From positions 5,270,001-5,334,000 of the forward strand of contig CAVPTO010000003.1 in NCBI GenBank assembly GCA_963708675.1: a stretch of 64,000 nucleotides of DNA, written 5' to 3'. The position numbers and the translations under genes are program-made. This DNA is from DATAXP01 sp963708675 (GTDB lineage: Bacteria; Planctomycetota; Planctomycetia; Pirellulales; PNKZ01). The number at the start of each line of letters is the position of its first letter. The stretch's first letter is position 1. Positions 42,834-52,503 of this stretch are shown piece after piece. The notes under the pieces were generated by a model that saw only the letters and a program-made list of their open reading frames with translations, was not told the DNA's origin and did no database searches.

Positions 42834-44045
42834 TCAGCGCGTGCCATCTCCTGGCGACTCGGCGGGGGCTGAAGGATTATCGGATGGCGTGTCCGTGGCC
42901 GCCGGCTCGCCGAAGGGTGTCTCGGGCGGCAACTCGTCGAAGTACGGCTTGCCGTCCTTGTACGCGGCCATGCGCTTCTCGTTCTCGCGAAGGTCGGTTT
43001 CCTTGGCGGGCGTGTCCATGGCCATCGCTTTGGTCTGCCACTTGACCGCCGCCTCGTAATCACCCAGCTCGGCACAAGCCGCTGCGAGCGACGCGATCGC
43101 ACGCCACTCGTTCCAGTGCGATAGCTCGCACGACTTTGTCGCCAACTCCTTGGCCCGCTTGCCGTCGCGGAGTTGTTCCCACGGGCTGGTCGCCAACAGT
43201 CGGGCCCAACCTTGATAGCTCGACCATTCGTTGGGCGCTATCTTCATGGCTTTCTCGAAGTCGGCGATCGCCGCAGGATAGTCGCCGCGCTTCATCAGCA
43301 CACGGCCACGATTGCAGTACGTTGCGGCCGTCTTTGGGCTGAGTCGAATCGACTCGTTCAGATCGGCGAGCGCTTTGTCCAAATCGCCGCGATCAAGCCA
43401 GTTCGCGCCGCGATTGTTGTAGGCCAAGGCGTTATTCGGATCGACGCGCAACACTTCCAGGTATTGCTCGTGAGCTTGTTGGAAATTGCTCATCGAGTTG
43501 TACGCCGCGCCACGATCGTTGTAGGCGACGAGGTTTTTGGGTTCGAGACGTATCGCCTCCGTGAAGTCGGAGAGCGCGGCGTCGAAGTTCCGCAGATAGA
43601 ACTGCGCCTTGCCGTGCATCGTGCGATAGGTCGAGTTCTGAGGTTCCAGCCGTGTTGCTTCGTCGAAGTCTTTCAGCGAGTTGATGTACTCGCCTTTGAG
43701 AATCCAACTGATGCCGCGCAGCGCATAGGCGATCGCCTCGCGACCTCCGGTCCGACGGATCAGGTCGGTGTAGTAACCTGGCGCGTCGTCAATCGTCAGC
43801 ACGTGGTCCTTGTTCACCCACGCCGTGCCGAGCCACAGCCACGGAAGATTCACCTGCTCGACCGTCGCGGGCATCGGAACAGCGCCCCACTCGAGTCGCT
43901 TGGAGCCGACCGAAGGCGTCGCGGTTTCCTTGAGCATCACCTGCTGGCCGACCCAGTCCTTCGGCTCAGCCGAAGTCGCGACCTGCGGCGTGATGAATAC
44001 CAACGAGAGAGCGGCCGCGCAAAAGATCGCAGCGAATCGATTCAT
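42834..44045 (-). CDS. Secreted TPR-repeat protein
   Basis: 403 residues with a signal peptide (FAAIFCAAALSLVFITPQVATSA-E). After an SH3-like stretch (VGQQVMLKE...WVNKDHVLTID) come at least five TPRs, with consensus blocks such as AYNDRGAAYNSMSNFQQAHEQYLEVLRVDPNN and AYNNRGANWLDRGDLDKALADLNESIRLSP. A Pro/Glu/Ser-rich tail follows. The protein is a likely binding scaffold outside the cytoplasm. It is the last gene of a leftward run with the deiminase, DUF1501 and DUF1549 genes; 33 bp separate it from the deiminase gene. Confidence 0.85.
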   Translation of the reverse strand: MNRFAAIFCAAALSLVFITPQVATSAEPKDWVGQQVMLKETATPSVGSKRLEWGAVPMPATVEQVNLPWLWLGTAWVNKDHVLTIDDAPGYYTDLIRRTGGREAIAYALRGISWILKGEYINSLKDFDEATRLEPQNSTYRTMHGKAQFYLRNFDAALSDFTEAIRLEPKNLVAYNDRGAAYNSMSNFQQAHEQYLEVLRVDPNNALAYNNRGANWLDRGDLDKALADLNESIRLSPKTAATYCNRGRVLMKRGDYPAAIADFEKAMKIAPNEWSSYQGWARLLATSPWEQLRDGKRAKELATKSCELSHWNEWRAIASLAAACAELGDYEAAVKWQTKAMAMDTPAKETDLRENEKRMAAYKDGKPYFDELPPETPFGEPAATDTPSDNPSAPAESPGDGTR

Positions 44046-44078
44046 AGATGGCCCCGTTTGCGCTAATGCAATTCGCCG

Positions 44079-45320
44079 CTAATGTAGTTCATCGATGTTG
44101 GCAGGCAACCAGGGGACGTTCAGCGAGATGCAGTGCAGTGCGCCGTTCTTGAGAATCAGCGAACTGGCATCAATGCCGACGACTTCCCAGTCGGGCAGCA
44201 AACTACGATAAATCGCAAGCGCCTGGGCGTCTACGGTCGGGTCGAGGGACGGGTACTGCGGGACGAGCAGCTTTCCGTTGGCGAAAATCACGTTCGTGTA
44301 CGTCCTCCACACACCGCCGGCGTTCGACGGCATGGGAATGCGCGTCACCTTCATCGGCCCGACGGGCGTGTTGATTTTCGACAGCTGCGACGCGTTTTCG
44401 TCGAGAATCTTCGAGTTCTCCGCGTCGACCGACTCGGGATAATCGCCGACGACGACGACATCCGGGGCCAACAGAGTGGCGAACAAATCGACGTGCCCGG
44501 TCGATTCGCGTTGCAGCATCTTGAGCATCGCGACGGCGTCGAAGGCAAAGTGATCGTGCAGCAGTTTCTTGATTTCATCGAGCGTGCGGCCGCGCGACAG
44601 GTTGACTTGAATCATGCCGATGGTCGTCAGACACAGGCCACGCCCGTTGCTGAGCATGTTGCCCCCTTCGAGCGCCAGCGGCACGAAGTCGCGCTGCATG
44701 CCGAAGCGCATGGCCAACTGCGTGTTCACCTGGTCGTCGGTCTTTCGCGGTAGATAGTCGAAGTCGACAATCCTCGCTCGGCCGTCGGGCGTCTTCAGGA
44801 AAATGGGCCCGAAGTCCTGCACCCACATACCTTCCAACGGCAACACGACGAAGTGCACGCTGTTGGCCGGCAGCCCGTGCTCCTTGAGCACTTCGATTGC
44901 GTCGGTGCGCTGCTTTTCGTCGGAGACGAGACCGATGACGCGGAGGCGTTCGTGAACCTCGCCGACGATCTGCGCCATCGTCTCGGGATGGTAGACGACC
45001 AGCTCGTTGCATCCGAGCAGCAGGCCTGCTTGATGCTCGAAGTTGGCGGGAATGCGCGGTTGAGAGTCGGCCGCAGGGGGCTGCGGTCGCGGCTCGTGAT
45101 GCACGACCTGGACGGGCGGCATCGAACGCCGCGTGCCGCCGACGGCGCGTGGACCGTTCCAGTAAACGAACGCCAACGATACGACCGACGACGTCAACGC
45201 GCTGAGCACAATCGTGACGAACGTGATTCGAAACCATCGCCCTTCGGCGCTGACCTCTGCAGGCATCGTGTTGTTATCCCTCGCCGCCCGACGGGGCTCC
45301 TTAATGATCCGCTTTGCCAT
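44079..45320 (-). CDS. Agmatine deiminase/peptidylarginine deiminase-like protein with N-terminal anchor
   Basis: 413 residues. A membrane helix (RITFVTIVLSALTSSVVSLAFVYW, about 28-52) is followed by the guanidino-modifying fold: LPLEGMWVQDFGPIF, LALEGGNML, STGHVDLFATLL (the catalytic His) and C-terminal NGALHCISLNVPWL with the nucleophile Cys. This ordered Glu/Asp, His and Cys set is that of porphyromonad-type deiminases, which convert agmatine or arginine residues to the ureido form plus ammonia. The anchor implies action outside the cytoplasm. ATG 45320 lies five bases after the DUF1501 stop; ATG 45266 is an alternative. Confidence 0.85.
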   Translation of the reverse strand: MAKRIIKEPRRAARDNNTMPAEVSAEGRWFRITFVTIVLSALTSSVVSLAFVYWNGPRAVGGTRRSMPPVQVVHHEPRPQPPAADSQPRIPANFEHQAGLLLGCNELVVYHPETMAQIVGEVHERLRVIGLVSDEKQRTDAIEVLKEHGLPANSVHFVVLPLEGMWVQDFGPIFLKTPDGRARIVDFDYLPRKTDDQVNTQLAMRFGMQRDFVPLALEGGNMLSNGRGLCLTTIGMIQVNLSRGRTLDEIKKLLHDHFAFDAVAMLKMLQRESTGHVDLFATLLAPDVVVVGDYPESVDAENSKILDENASQLSKINTPVGPMKVTRIPMPSNAGGVWRTYTNVIFANGKLLVPQYPSLDPTVDAQALAIYRSLLPDWEVVGIDASSLILKNGALHCISLNVPWLPANIDELH

Positions 45321-45325
45321 ACGTT

Positions 45326-46609
45326 CTAAGCAAACAGTTCCTTAATGACGCGCCCCGAATTCGCAATCCGCATCGGTCGATTGTTCTTGCTGGTGAAGAC
45401 CGTCTCGAGCGAGATGCCGAGACTCTTGAGGACCGACGCCATCAGATCCTGCGACGTGTACGGGTCGGTCTCGACCGCGGTGCCGTCGCTGTTGGTCTTG
45501 CCGACCGCCTGGCCTCCCTTGATGCCCGCGCCGCCGACGACGCAGCTCCAGCTACGCGCCCAATGGTCGCGCCCTTCGCGGCCGTTGATGCGCGGCGTGC
45601 GACCGAAGTCGCCCATCCACACGATGGCGGTGTCCTTCAACATGCCGCGCTCGTGCAGGTCTTCGACGAGCGCGCTCATCGCCTGGTCGAGAATCGGCAG
45701 ACGATCTTTCAGCTTTCCGAAGGCGTCTTGGTGGTCGTCCCAACCGCCGAAGTCGACTTCGACGAACGGCACACCGGTTTCGACCAGTCGCCGGGCCATG
45801 AGACATCCTTTCGCAAAACCAGAATTGCGACGGTTGCCTCCCTTGCCGCCGCCGGCGCCGTAGCGCTCAAGGATGTTGGTCGGCTCCTTGTCGACTTTGA
45901 AGGCCGACATCTGGCTGCTCGTCATGAGGCTGACGGTGTGATTGAGCACCTTGGCGTGATCGCTGGCCGCCTCGCCGCGGTTCTGTTCGCCGAAGCTTTT
46001 CTCGAGCACGCGCAGCGCGTTCATGCGCTGAGTCAGGCGGCCGTTGTCGACCGGCATCTTGAGGTTGCGAATGTCGCCGTTGCTGTCGACCACCAGCGGC
46101 GCGAAGTTCATGCCCAGGAATCCGGGGCCGATGCTCGCGCCTCCGACCGACACGAAAGGCGGAATGTCGAGCGAGCCGCTCTTGCCCGCGAGTTCGTGGG
46201 CCACCACGGCGCCGTAGCTGGGGTACTCGACGTTCGGATTCGGCACGTAGCCGGTGTGCATGTAATAGCGGCCGCGTTGGTGATCGGCTTCGCGCGTGCT
46301 CATCGAACGGACGACGGCCATGTGATGCATCTGCCTCGCCATCATCGGCATGTGCTCGCTGATCTGCAGGTTGCCGCTGGTCGAGATCGCCTTGAACGGA
46401 CCTCCGGTGGGTTGGCCGGGCTTCGGGTCCCAAATGTCGATCGTGCTCGGGCCTCCTTCCATGAACAGAAGGATGCACGCCTTGTGGTGACGCCGCATGT
46501 CGGCCGCGCCGGCGCGAAGCGCTTGCGCGAACCACGCAGCGACCGGCGCCGTGAGGACCGACGCCGCGGAGAGATGCTCGAGGAAGTGACGACGCGTGAT
46601 GATGGACAT
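45326..46609 (-). CDS. DUF1501 family protein
   Basis: 427 residues. N-terminal TRRHFLEHLSAASVLTAPVAAWF is a twin-arginine-like leader, then the DUF1501 hallmarks KACILLFMEGGPSTIDIWDPKPGQPTGGPFKAI, MHHMAVVRSM, and the metal/active-site strings VEVDFGGWDDHQDAF and DTAIVWMGDFGRTPRINGREGRDHW. The fold is alkaline-phosphatase/sulfatase-like. These proteins are almost exclusive to planctomycetes and their relatives and are always paired with DUF1549/DUF1553 genes, as here. Function is unproven; sulfatase-like action on polymers has been proposed. Confidence 0.93.
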   Translation of the reverse strand: MSIITRRHFLEHLSAASVLTAPVAAWFAQALRAGAADMRRHHKACILLFMEGGPSTIDIWDPKPGQPTGGPFKAISTSGNLQISEHMPMMARQMHHMAVVRSMSTREADHQRGRYYMHTGYVPNPNVEYPSYGAVVAHELAGKSGSLDIPPFVSVGGASIGPGFLGMNFAPLVVDSNGDIRNLKMPVDNGRLTQRMNALRVLEKSFGEQNRGEAASDHAKVLNHTVSLMTSSQMSAFKVDKEPTNILERYGAGGGKGGNRRNSGFAKGCLMARRLVETGVPFVEVDFGGWDDHQDAFGKLKDRLPILDQAMSALVEDLHERGMLKDTAIVWMGDFGRTPRINGREGRDHWARSWSCVVGGAGIKGGQAVGKTNSDGTAVETDPYTSQDLMASVLKSLGISLETVFTSKNNRPMRIANSGRVIKELFA

Positions 46610-46678
46610 GGCGATGCCTCGCGGGTGCGATGTTCTTGCAGTCAGTTCCCCTCTCCCCTTGCGGGAGAGGGTTTCGAT

Positions 46679-48499
46679 CTAATGAATGAAAATAAACTCG
46701 TTACAGTTCAACAGCGCCCACAACAAATCTTGATAGCCCGTCAGCGAGTTGCTTCGTGTGCCCATCAGCGAGTGCGCCATTGCCTTGTCGCCGCTCGTGG
46801 GTTTGCGTCCCAGTGCTGTCATGAACAAAAAGTCGATGGCCTCGTTCTGATTCATCGTGTTGTCCATGCGACGCAAGAAAGAACTTTTGTCGGTGGTGAT
46901 CGTCGACTCGATGATCGGGCTGTTCATCATCATCAGTGCCTGCGGAATCGTGCCGTTGAACGTCGTCGCGTCTTCACCGTCGGCGTTGCCGAACGTGAGC
47001 GTGAACTGCCGCAGCACGTCGTTCTTCTTCCCTTCCTTTTCCTCATAGCTGCCGGCGCGCTTGTGGGCATTGGCCACCACGAGCAGCGACTCGTACAGTT
47101 CCTCGGCCTGCATCTGTCGCAAGTAGAAGTGGCTGAACTTCGGGCGCTCGCCGAGCGTCGGATCGTCCTGACGGTTGCGCTCGGTCATGCGGCTCGAAAG
47201 GCTGTAGGCTTCGGAGAGCGTGATCCAGCGAATCAATCGCTTCAGATCGTGGCCACGAGTGGTGAACTCTTTGCCGAGTTGGTCGAGCAGCTCGGGATGC
47301 GACGGCGCGTTGTGCGGACCGAAATCGTCGACGGGCTTGGTAAAGCCATAGCCCAGGAAGTGCCCCCACATGCGATTAACGATCGCCGTGCCGAGATAGT
47401 CGCTTTTGACGACGAGCTTCGCCAACTCGGTGCGACGATCGACATCTTTGACATAGCCGCTCGTCGGCAGCTTGGTGCCGTCGATGAACGTGGGGTACGC
47501 GACCTGCAGCGTGCCGTTGCGGAGCTCGAAATAAATCTCGGCATCGCGCGGCGTCGAGCCCTCGCCGGCGAAGTCGCTGTTCGTGAGCGTCGCGTAGTCG
47601 ATGTCGCGACCTTTGCGGTTGACGTTCGAGTGCGTCTGACGAAAGAACGCGTTCAGACTCCAGAACTGCTCCTGCTTCCAATCGTTGAACGGATGGTTGT
47701 GGCACTGCGTACACTGCACTTGCAGGCCGAGGAAATACTTCGCCGTCTTGGCGGTCGCTTCGATGGCGTTCTCTTGCAGTTTGTTGACGAGAAAGTTCGT
47801 CGCGCCGTTGTAGTCGGGCGAGCCCGGTGAAGTGCCCCCCGTTGCGGCGACCATCTCGTAGACCATGCGGTCCCACGGCTTGTTCTCGAGGAACGATCGC
47901 CGCAGGTATTGCTGCATCCCGGCACGGCTTGTCGGATCGCGACGGTTCGGCCGCGCAGGTGGTCGACCGATGAGCACGTTCGTCCACACCGTCGTCCAAT
48001 TGCGAGCGTACTCTTCGACGTATTCATCCGAGTCGAGCAGCCTAGCGAGCAGCGCCGCCTTCTTCTCGCCCGGCGGGCCTGCGATGAACTCGCGCACCTC
48101 GTCGGCCGTCGGGATGCGGCCCAGCACGTCGAGATACACACGGCGGCACCACTCGTTGTCGGTAGCCTTCATCGACGGCGACAGGCTGGCGGCCTCCCAC
48201 CCTTCGCGGATGTGTGCGTCGATGAACGCGACTATGTCTTGATCGCGCACGGCACTCGACGGCAACGACTTCAGCGTGTTCTTACTCGCCGACGCGAGCT
48301 TCGTCTTGCCCGCTTCCTTGTCGGACGATTTCGAACCGTCGCTATCTTTGCTCTTCGCGGCAGGCGCTGGTGGCGAGGACTGCTTTTTCGGCTTCGGCGC
48401 ACCTTGCGCGACGTCAATGAACGGGACGACGAGCGCTGCGAGCGCCACCATGACCGTAAAACACCGCATCGCGCAAAACTCGGCAACAATGCGACGCAT
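46679..48499 (-). CDS. DUF1549/DUF1553 domain protein
   Basis: 606 residues from ATG 48499, whose GGGAGGGAGCA ribosome site is clear; a frame to 48550 is discarded. Leader VMVALAALVVPFIDVAQG-A, Lys/Ser-rich linker, DUF1549 (VAFIDAHIREGWEAASLSPSMKATDNEWCRRVYLDVLGRIPTADEVREF), a CxxCHNHPF haem-like or metal motif (VQCTQCHNHPFNDW, about residue 256) and DUF1553 (LVVKSDYLGTAIVNRMWGHFLGYGFTKPVDDFGPHNAPSHPELLDQL). Typical cytochrome-like planctomycete protein of the DUF1501 pair. It starts the four-gene leftward operon with DUF1501 70 bp downstream. Confidence 0.93.
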   Translation of the reverse strand: MRRIVAEFCAMRCFTVMVALAALVVPFIDVAQGAPKPKKQSSPPAPAAKSKDSDGSKSSDKEAGKTKLASASKNTLKSLPSSAVRDQDIVAFIDAHIREGWEAASLSPSMKATDNEWCRRVYLDVLGRIPTADEVREFIAGPPGEKKAALLARLLDSDEYVEEYARNWTTVWTNVLIGRPPARPNRRDPTSRAGMQQYLRRSFLENKPWDRMVYEMVAATGGTSPGSPDYNGATNFLVNKLQENAIEATAKTAKYFLGLQVQCTQCHNHPFNDWKQEQFWSLNAFFRQTHSNVNRKGRDIDYATLTNSDFAGEGSTPRDAEIYFELRNGTLQVAYPTFIDGTKLPTSGYVKDVDRRTELAKLVVKSDYLGTAIVNRMWGHFLGYGFTKPVDDFGPHNAPSHPELLDQLGKEFTTRGHDLKRLIRWITLSEAYSLSSRMTERNRQDDPTLGERPKFSHFYLRQMQAEELYESLLVVANAHKRAGSYEEKEGKKNDVLRQFTLTFGNADGEDATTFNGTIPQALMMMNSPIIESTITTDKSSFLRRMDNTMNQNEAIDFLFMTALGRKPTSGDKAMAHSLMGTRSNSLTGYQDLLWALLNCNEFIFIH

Positions 48500-48826
48500 T
48501 GCTCCCTCCCGCCTTATGTGGCCGTGTCGGACCCGCGAACCTATACGCACTGACGCGTGCCGAGAGAAGAGACGAAGTACACCGCCACCACACGGCGCTG
48601 CCTTTCGCCCAAGTTCGTGAGCCGCTCTGATCTGTTCCTAGCGAGTATTTAACACGATGATTTAAGGCCTTGCGCGACTCTCTCTGAAAATTAACCCGCA
48701 AGAAATTTGTACGAAAAATGCTTCCACCCACGGGCGGGGATTCGTTCGCCGTTCGTTAGCGGACGGTCTGTCACGCGATCGATATGCGACCCGCGATCGT
48801 TGAGAATCCGCCGCGGTAAAACCGAC
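48500..48826. other. Intergenic region upstream of the DUF1549 operon
   Basis: 330 bp without a credible gene. It should hold the promoter of the leftward DUF1549-DUF1501 operon. The part 48640-48720 is comparatively AT-rich (TTAACACGATGATTTAAGG; GAAATTTGTACG). No specific operator or terminator was identified. Confidence 0.45.
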
Positions 48827-50889
48827 TCATTGCACCGCTGTTGCGGGAGTCGCCACCGGCTGCGGAAACATGTCGGTCCAGCCCACCGGAGTTACCAGAG
48901 GCGACGACGTTGGAGTGACCATCGCCGTCGAGCGGCGCTTCAGATCGCTCAAGTGTTCGAGCAAGATGCGACGCACTTCGAGCACCGCCAACGGATGACG
49001 ATGCACATTCATGTGGTCGGCCGTGACGGTAATCTCGGACGAAACATTGTCGAGATGCGCGCTCTGATAACTGACGATGCCATCGCTGTTCTTGGCGAAG
49101 TGCCCGAGCAACCCCTTGTCGGGGGCGATGCCGACAATGTTGTGATACTTGACCCACGGCGGACGGTCGGCCGACAACATGACCGGCAGAATCGGCGAAC
49201 TCGGCGCAAGCGAATCCAAGCTGGTCTTCACGCTCACGAGCGTCGTGTCGCGAAACACGTCCGGATTCTCACGCACCACCTGATCCTTGGCGAGCATGGT
49301 CGGCACCGTGATCAGCTTCTGCGCCAGGTAGCGCGTCGTGTCGTTGGCGAACGTACTGCCTCGGTGCGGCGTGGCGATCGTGATGACGCGCTCGACGCCA
49401 GAGTTCGCCTTGAAGAAGAACAACCGTTCGAGGCGTTCCTTCTCTTCAAACGAAGCCTTGACGACTTGGAACGGCTTCTCGCTTTCGATGCGCCAGAAGT
49501 CCTCGCGGCTGTTCATCGTTTGCAGCAGCGATACCAGCCCGCCCATGCTGTGCCCGACGAGCACCATGTGGTCGAGCGCCGTGTCCTTTTTCTCGGGATC
49601 GAACGTCGCCCGCATCTTCGCCAGGTCGGAACGCATGCGCGTCCCCGAAGTCCAGAACGGCTGCCCCGACGGATATTGGTAATACCAAATCTGGTAGTGC
49701 TTCCGAATCTCGGCGATGCTGCGCAGGTCGTTGAACATCTCGGTCCACGTCAGCGGGCTCGACCACAGACCGTGCACCATCACGACCGGAATCTTGCCGG
49801 GCTGATACGGTTCGAGCATGTACAAGCCCGTGATCGACTCTTCTTTGTCGGGCGCAGAAGACCGTACGTGGCCAGATCGCTGAGTTCTTTCGTGTTCAGA
49901 TTCAAGAAGTACGCCAGCGGCGTGCTCAAGTCGGTCTCCAACGGCACGCGCGAATCGCCGACCGCAACCTCGCAGCTTGCCATCGAGTCGTAAATCTCGA
50001 GCAGTGCGCGATGCCGCGCACCCGGGCGAAGCTCGCTGCTATTTTCGTCAGGCAGCAAACGCAGGAACGCCGTCATCGGAAACGCGAGGTGCTTGGGGTA
50101 GTACTTGTCGGCGTCACCGGTTTCGGTCGGCTCTTTGCGGACGGCGATCAGTGGCACGCCGAGGCCATACGCCCGGAACTGATTGTTCAGCCCCTTCACT
50201 TCGTAGTCCGAAACGAACTTGAACTCGGCAAAGTCTTCGGGCTTCCACGTCCCGCTGCGGACGACGACCGAAACGTCGAACTTCTGCGTGGCGGTTTCAA
50301 TATGATGCGAGCTGCCGGGCATCAAACCGCCCTGCTTCTGCAACAGCCGCAACGACGCCTCGAGCGATCCGTTGTACAACTCGCACGCGCCGCGGAACTG
50401 CGGGTCGTAAGGATTGCGGAGCGACGCGAACCGCTGATCGAACAGGTACAGATAGGCGTATGCCACGCTCGCCCCGTAGAAGTCCAGCGCCGCCTTCGAG
50501 TCGGTGTTTTCGACCTTCCGCCCCGCGCGATAGCTGAGCTCAGCAAACGAATAAAGTTTTTCGGCCGACGGGTCATGCTCAATGACCGTCTGCAAATCGG
50601 TCAGCAGTTTGATGGGGGGCTTGTCGAGTTCGCTATCGAGGTCGTGCTGTCGCAGCACCTGCATCGTGCGCTCGGTCGCCTGAGTGTCGCGATAGCTGAG
50701 CTTCAACTGCTGCACGAGCGGATTGTTCGGCACACCGCGCATTCGCAGGTATTCCGTCGACGCACAGCCGGTTATCGAGAGACACAACAGGGCCAGTGCC
50801 AGCGCACGCGACGCCACCAGCGCGCTAGAGACGCACCGCTTTCGGGGGCTGCATGCAGCCCTGACACGCAAAGCCGCTGGCTGGAACAT
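48827..50889 (-). CDS. Lipoprotein with C-terminal alpha/beta-hydrolase (lipase-like) domain, frameshifted
   Basis: About 690 residues over two frames, taken from ATG 50889 (50958 is also possible). The leader LALALLCLSITGC ends in a lipobox Cys. An N-terminal helical domain of about 350 residues follows, then the hydrolase: VVMVHGLWSSPLTW (oxyanion region), VLVGHSMGGLVSLLQT with the nucleophile Ser, VERVITIATPHRGS, and a late His in DHMNVHRHP. The two frames meet at GGG 49850-49852; one more base there joins ATYGLLRP with KEESITGLYMLEPYQPGK. Predicted role is a membrane-attached lipase or esterase; partners are unknown. Confidence 0.82.
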
Positions 50890-51094
50890 CGACGTGGGTT
50901 GCGTTAGACTGGGAAGCCGTGCAAGGGCGCGCGAGAACGCACGCCAAAAAGGCGACAAGCGGGCATCGAATTAAGAGAAATCCCCCACGGGGTCAATGCC
51001 GGTTCAGCCTTGGAGCGACGCTTGTCACCGGTGCTAGCGATCTCTCGATTCGTTTCATGTAATTGACGCCGCTAGACCCGGGACGTTACGCCGC

Positions 51095-51583
51095 ATGCCA
51101 CCTCGTATGATTAAGGGCCTGGACGAGCTTCGGGCCCTCGTAGGGCAACCGCTCGGCACCAGCGACTGGTTCGATATCACGCAAGAGCGCATCCAGGCGT
51201 TTGCCGATGGCACCGGCGACCACCAATGGATCCACTGCGACGCCGAACGTGCAGCCCGCGAGTCGCCGTACGGCGTGACCGTGGCTCATGGTTTCCTGAC
51301 GCTATCGCTGGCCAACACGTTGATGCAGCAGATCATCGCGGTCGAAGGACTGCGGATGATCATCAACTACGGACTGAACCGCGTGCGCTTTCCTTCACCG
51401 GTGTTCGTCGGCGCACGGGTGCGCATGACAGCCGAGTTGCTCGAGCTTCGTGAGACCAAGACCGGCATTCAGGCGACGTTCAAACAGTCCTTCGAGGTTG
51501 AGGGGCAGCAGCGCCCGTGCTGTGTCTCGGAAGGCATCGTGCGCTTGTTTTTCGATCCGGCTAAAGAGATTAACGTCGATTGA
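51095..51583 (+). CDS. MaoC-like (R)-specific enoyl-CoA hydratase family protein
   Basis: 162 residues. The hot-dog fold hydratase motif is intact: ITQERIQAFADGTGDHQWIH with the active Asp (FADxTGDxxxxH) and His, followed by ESPYGVTVAHGFLTLSL, and NYGLNRVRFPSPVFVGARVR. Family members add water to trans-2-enoyl-CoA in fatty-acid or polyhydroxyalkanoate metabolism. No partner gene is nearby. The TGA stop is part of a P1 palindrome edge (ATTGATCCTC). ATG 51107 is an alternative start. Confidence 0.9.
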   Translation: MPPRMIKGLDELRALVGQPLGTSDWFDITQERIQAFADGTGDHQWIHCDAERAARESPYGVTVAHGFLTLSLANTLMQQIIAVEGLRMIINYGLNRVRFPSPVFVGARVRMTAELLELRETKTGIQATFKQSFEVEGQQRPCCVSEGIVRLFFDPAKEINVD

Positions 51584-51723
51584 TCCTCATGTTTTCCCCT
51601 GAACATCGCGATCACGTACCATCACCGCTTGCGATTTCGCGCGTGCTCCGGTCAGACGCGCGAAACCGCAAGCGACGTGGATCGCCGAACGCCAGGTTCA
51701 CCACGTTGTCTGAGGGTCAGTAG
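51579..51723. repeat. Dispersed palindromic element P1, copy 5
   Basis: 145 bp. Left arm ATTGATCCTCATGTTTTCCC, inner palindrome around TCACCGCTTGCGATTTCGCG and GCGCGAAACCGCAAGCGACG, right arm TGTCTGAGGGTCAGTAG. It directly abuts and slightly overlaps the stop of the MaoC gene. Confidence 0.82.
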
Positions 51724-51789
51724 CCGCAACGCGCAGCCAGCACGTCGCAAGCGACGCGGCTCATCTCATCGCTGTTCGTTCCTTTGTCC

Positions 51790-52332
51790 ATGCAGCTCAC
51801 CGACGAACGCCTTCTGCTGCGGCCGCCCAAGCTCGACGATGTCGATGCTCTCTACGAGGCCGTGCGCGAGTCGATCGCCGCCGCCAGCCGCTGGCTCCCC
51901 TGGTGCCATGCCGACTATCGCCGCGATGAAAGCGTGGCCTGGGTGAAGGCGTGCCGCGTGTCGTGGGACCGCGAAGAGTCGTTCCCGTTTTTCATTTTCG
52001 ATCGTAAGACGTCGCGGTTCCTCGGCGGCACTGGCGTCAACGAAATCGACCGCCCCCGATTGCGTGCGAACCTCGGCTACTGGGTCCGCACGAACGATCA
52101 CGGCACCGGCGTCGCGACCGCCGCCGCACGACTCGCCGCGAAGTTCGCCTTCGAGGTGTTGCACCTGCAGCGGCTCGAAATCGTCGCCGCCATCGAGAAC
52201 ATCGCCAGCCAGCGTGTCGCCACGAAGCTCGGCGCCACGCTCGAAGGCATGCAGCGCAACCGCCTCCGCGTCGCGCAAACGCAACTCGACGCCTACTGCT
52301 ACTCCCTCATCCCCAGCGACCGGCTGGAGTAG
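51790..52332 (+). CDS. GNAT acetyltransferase (RimJ/RimL type)
   Basis: 180 residues from ATG 51790. The fold is clear: LLLRPPKLDDVDALYEAVRES, FIFDRKTSRFLGGTGVNEID, LGYWVRTNDHGTGVATAAARLAAKFAFEVL with the acetyl-CoA loop (Q/RxxGxA replaced by DHGTGVA) and LEIVAAIENIASQRVATKLG, the typical last helix. Such enzymes acetylate N-terminal amines or amino sugars with acetyl-CoA. The last 42 bases of the gene (AYCYSLIPSDRLE) recur at 54581-54622 beyond the following module, showing that the gene's 3' end was duplicated. Confidence 0.88.
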   Translation: MQLTDERLLLRPPKLDDVDALYEAVRESIAAASRWLPWCHADYRRDESVAWVKACRVSWDREESFPFFIFDRKTSRFLGGTGVNEIDRPRLRANLGYWVRTNDHGTGVATAAARLAAKFAFEVLHLQRLEIVAAIENIASQRVATKLGATLEGMQRNRLRVAQTQLDAYCYSLIPSDRLE

Positions 52333-52343
52333 CGGTTGCGTTG
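52291..52343. repeat. 53-bp direct repeat, left copy
   Basis: Begins GCCTACTGCTACTCC and ends AGTAGCGGTTGCGTTG, covering the last 42 bases of the GNAT gene and 11 bases after it. The right copy at 54581-54633 differs at two positions. Together they enclose a 2.24-kb segment carrying a complete two-gene operon. Confidence 0.92.
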
Positions 52344-52446
52344 ATTGATCCTCGATGATTCGCTGAACATTGCTACCATCCACCATCACCGCTTGCGGTT
52401 TCGCGATTCCTTATGGAAGACACGCGAAACCGCAACCGGGTAGCAC
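52344..52446. repeat. Dispersed palindromic element P1, copy 6
   Basis: Starts ATTGATCCTCGATGATTCGC, inner palindrome CACCGCTTGCGGTTTCGCGA with ACACGCGAAACCGCAACC, ends near GGGTAGC. Lies immediately inside the left 53-bp repeat, at the left end of the duplicated-boundary segment. Confidence 0.78.
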
Positions 52447-52467
52447 CGACAACAAGTTGTTGGTGCC
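52443..52467. repeat. Small hairpin, CCGACAAC-type
   Basis: GCACCGACAACAAGTTGTTGG is nearly self-complementary. A related hairpin with compensatory changes (CCGACAGCAAATTGTCGG) is at 56932-56949, also followed by TGCCxxCCG. Confidence 0.6.
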
Positions 52468-52503
52468 ATCCGCGTTTAGCTAACCCTGATCGGATTCATC
52501 AAT

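Noticed and set aside
45314..47830. An 838-codon plus-strand frame
   Set aside because: Antisense to DUF1501 and DUF1549/1553 genes, which have clear motifs and ribosome sites. The frame is Arg/His/Val-rich without a recognisable domain.
51579..52446. The GNAT gene flanked by two P1 copies as a composite transposon
   Set aside because: P1 encodes no transposase, and no target duplication is visible around the outer ends.
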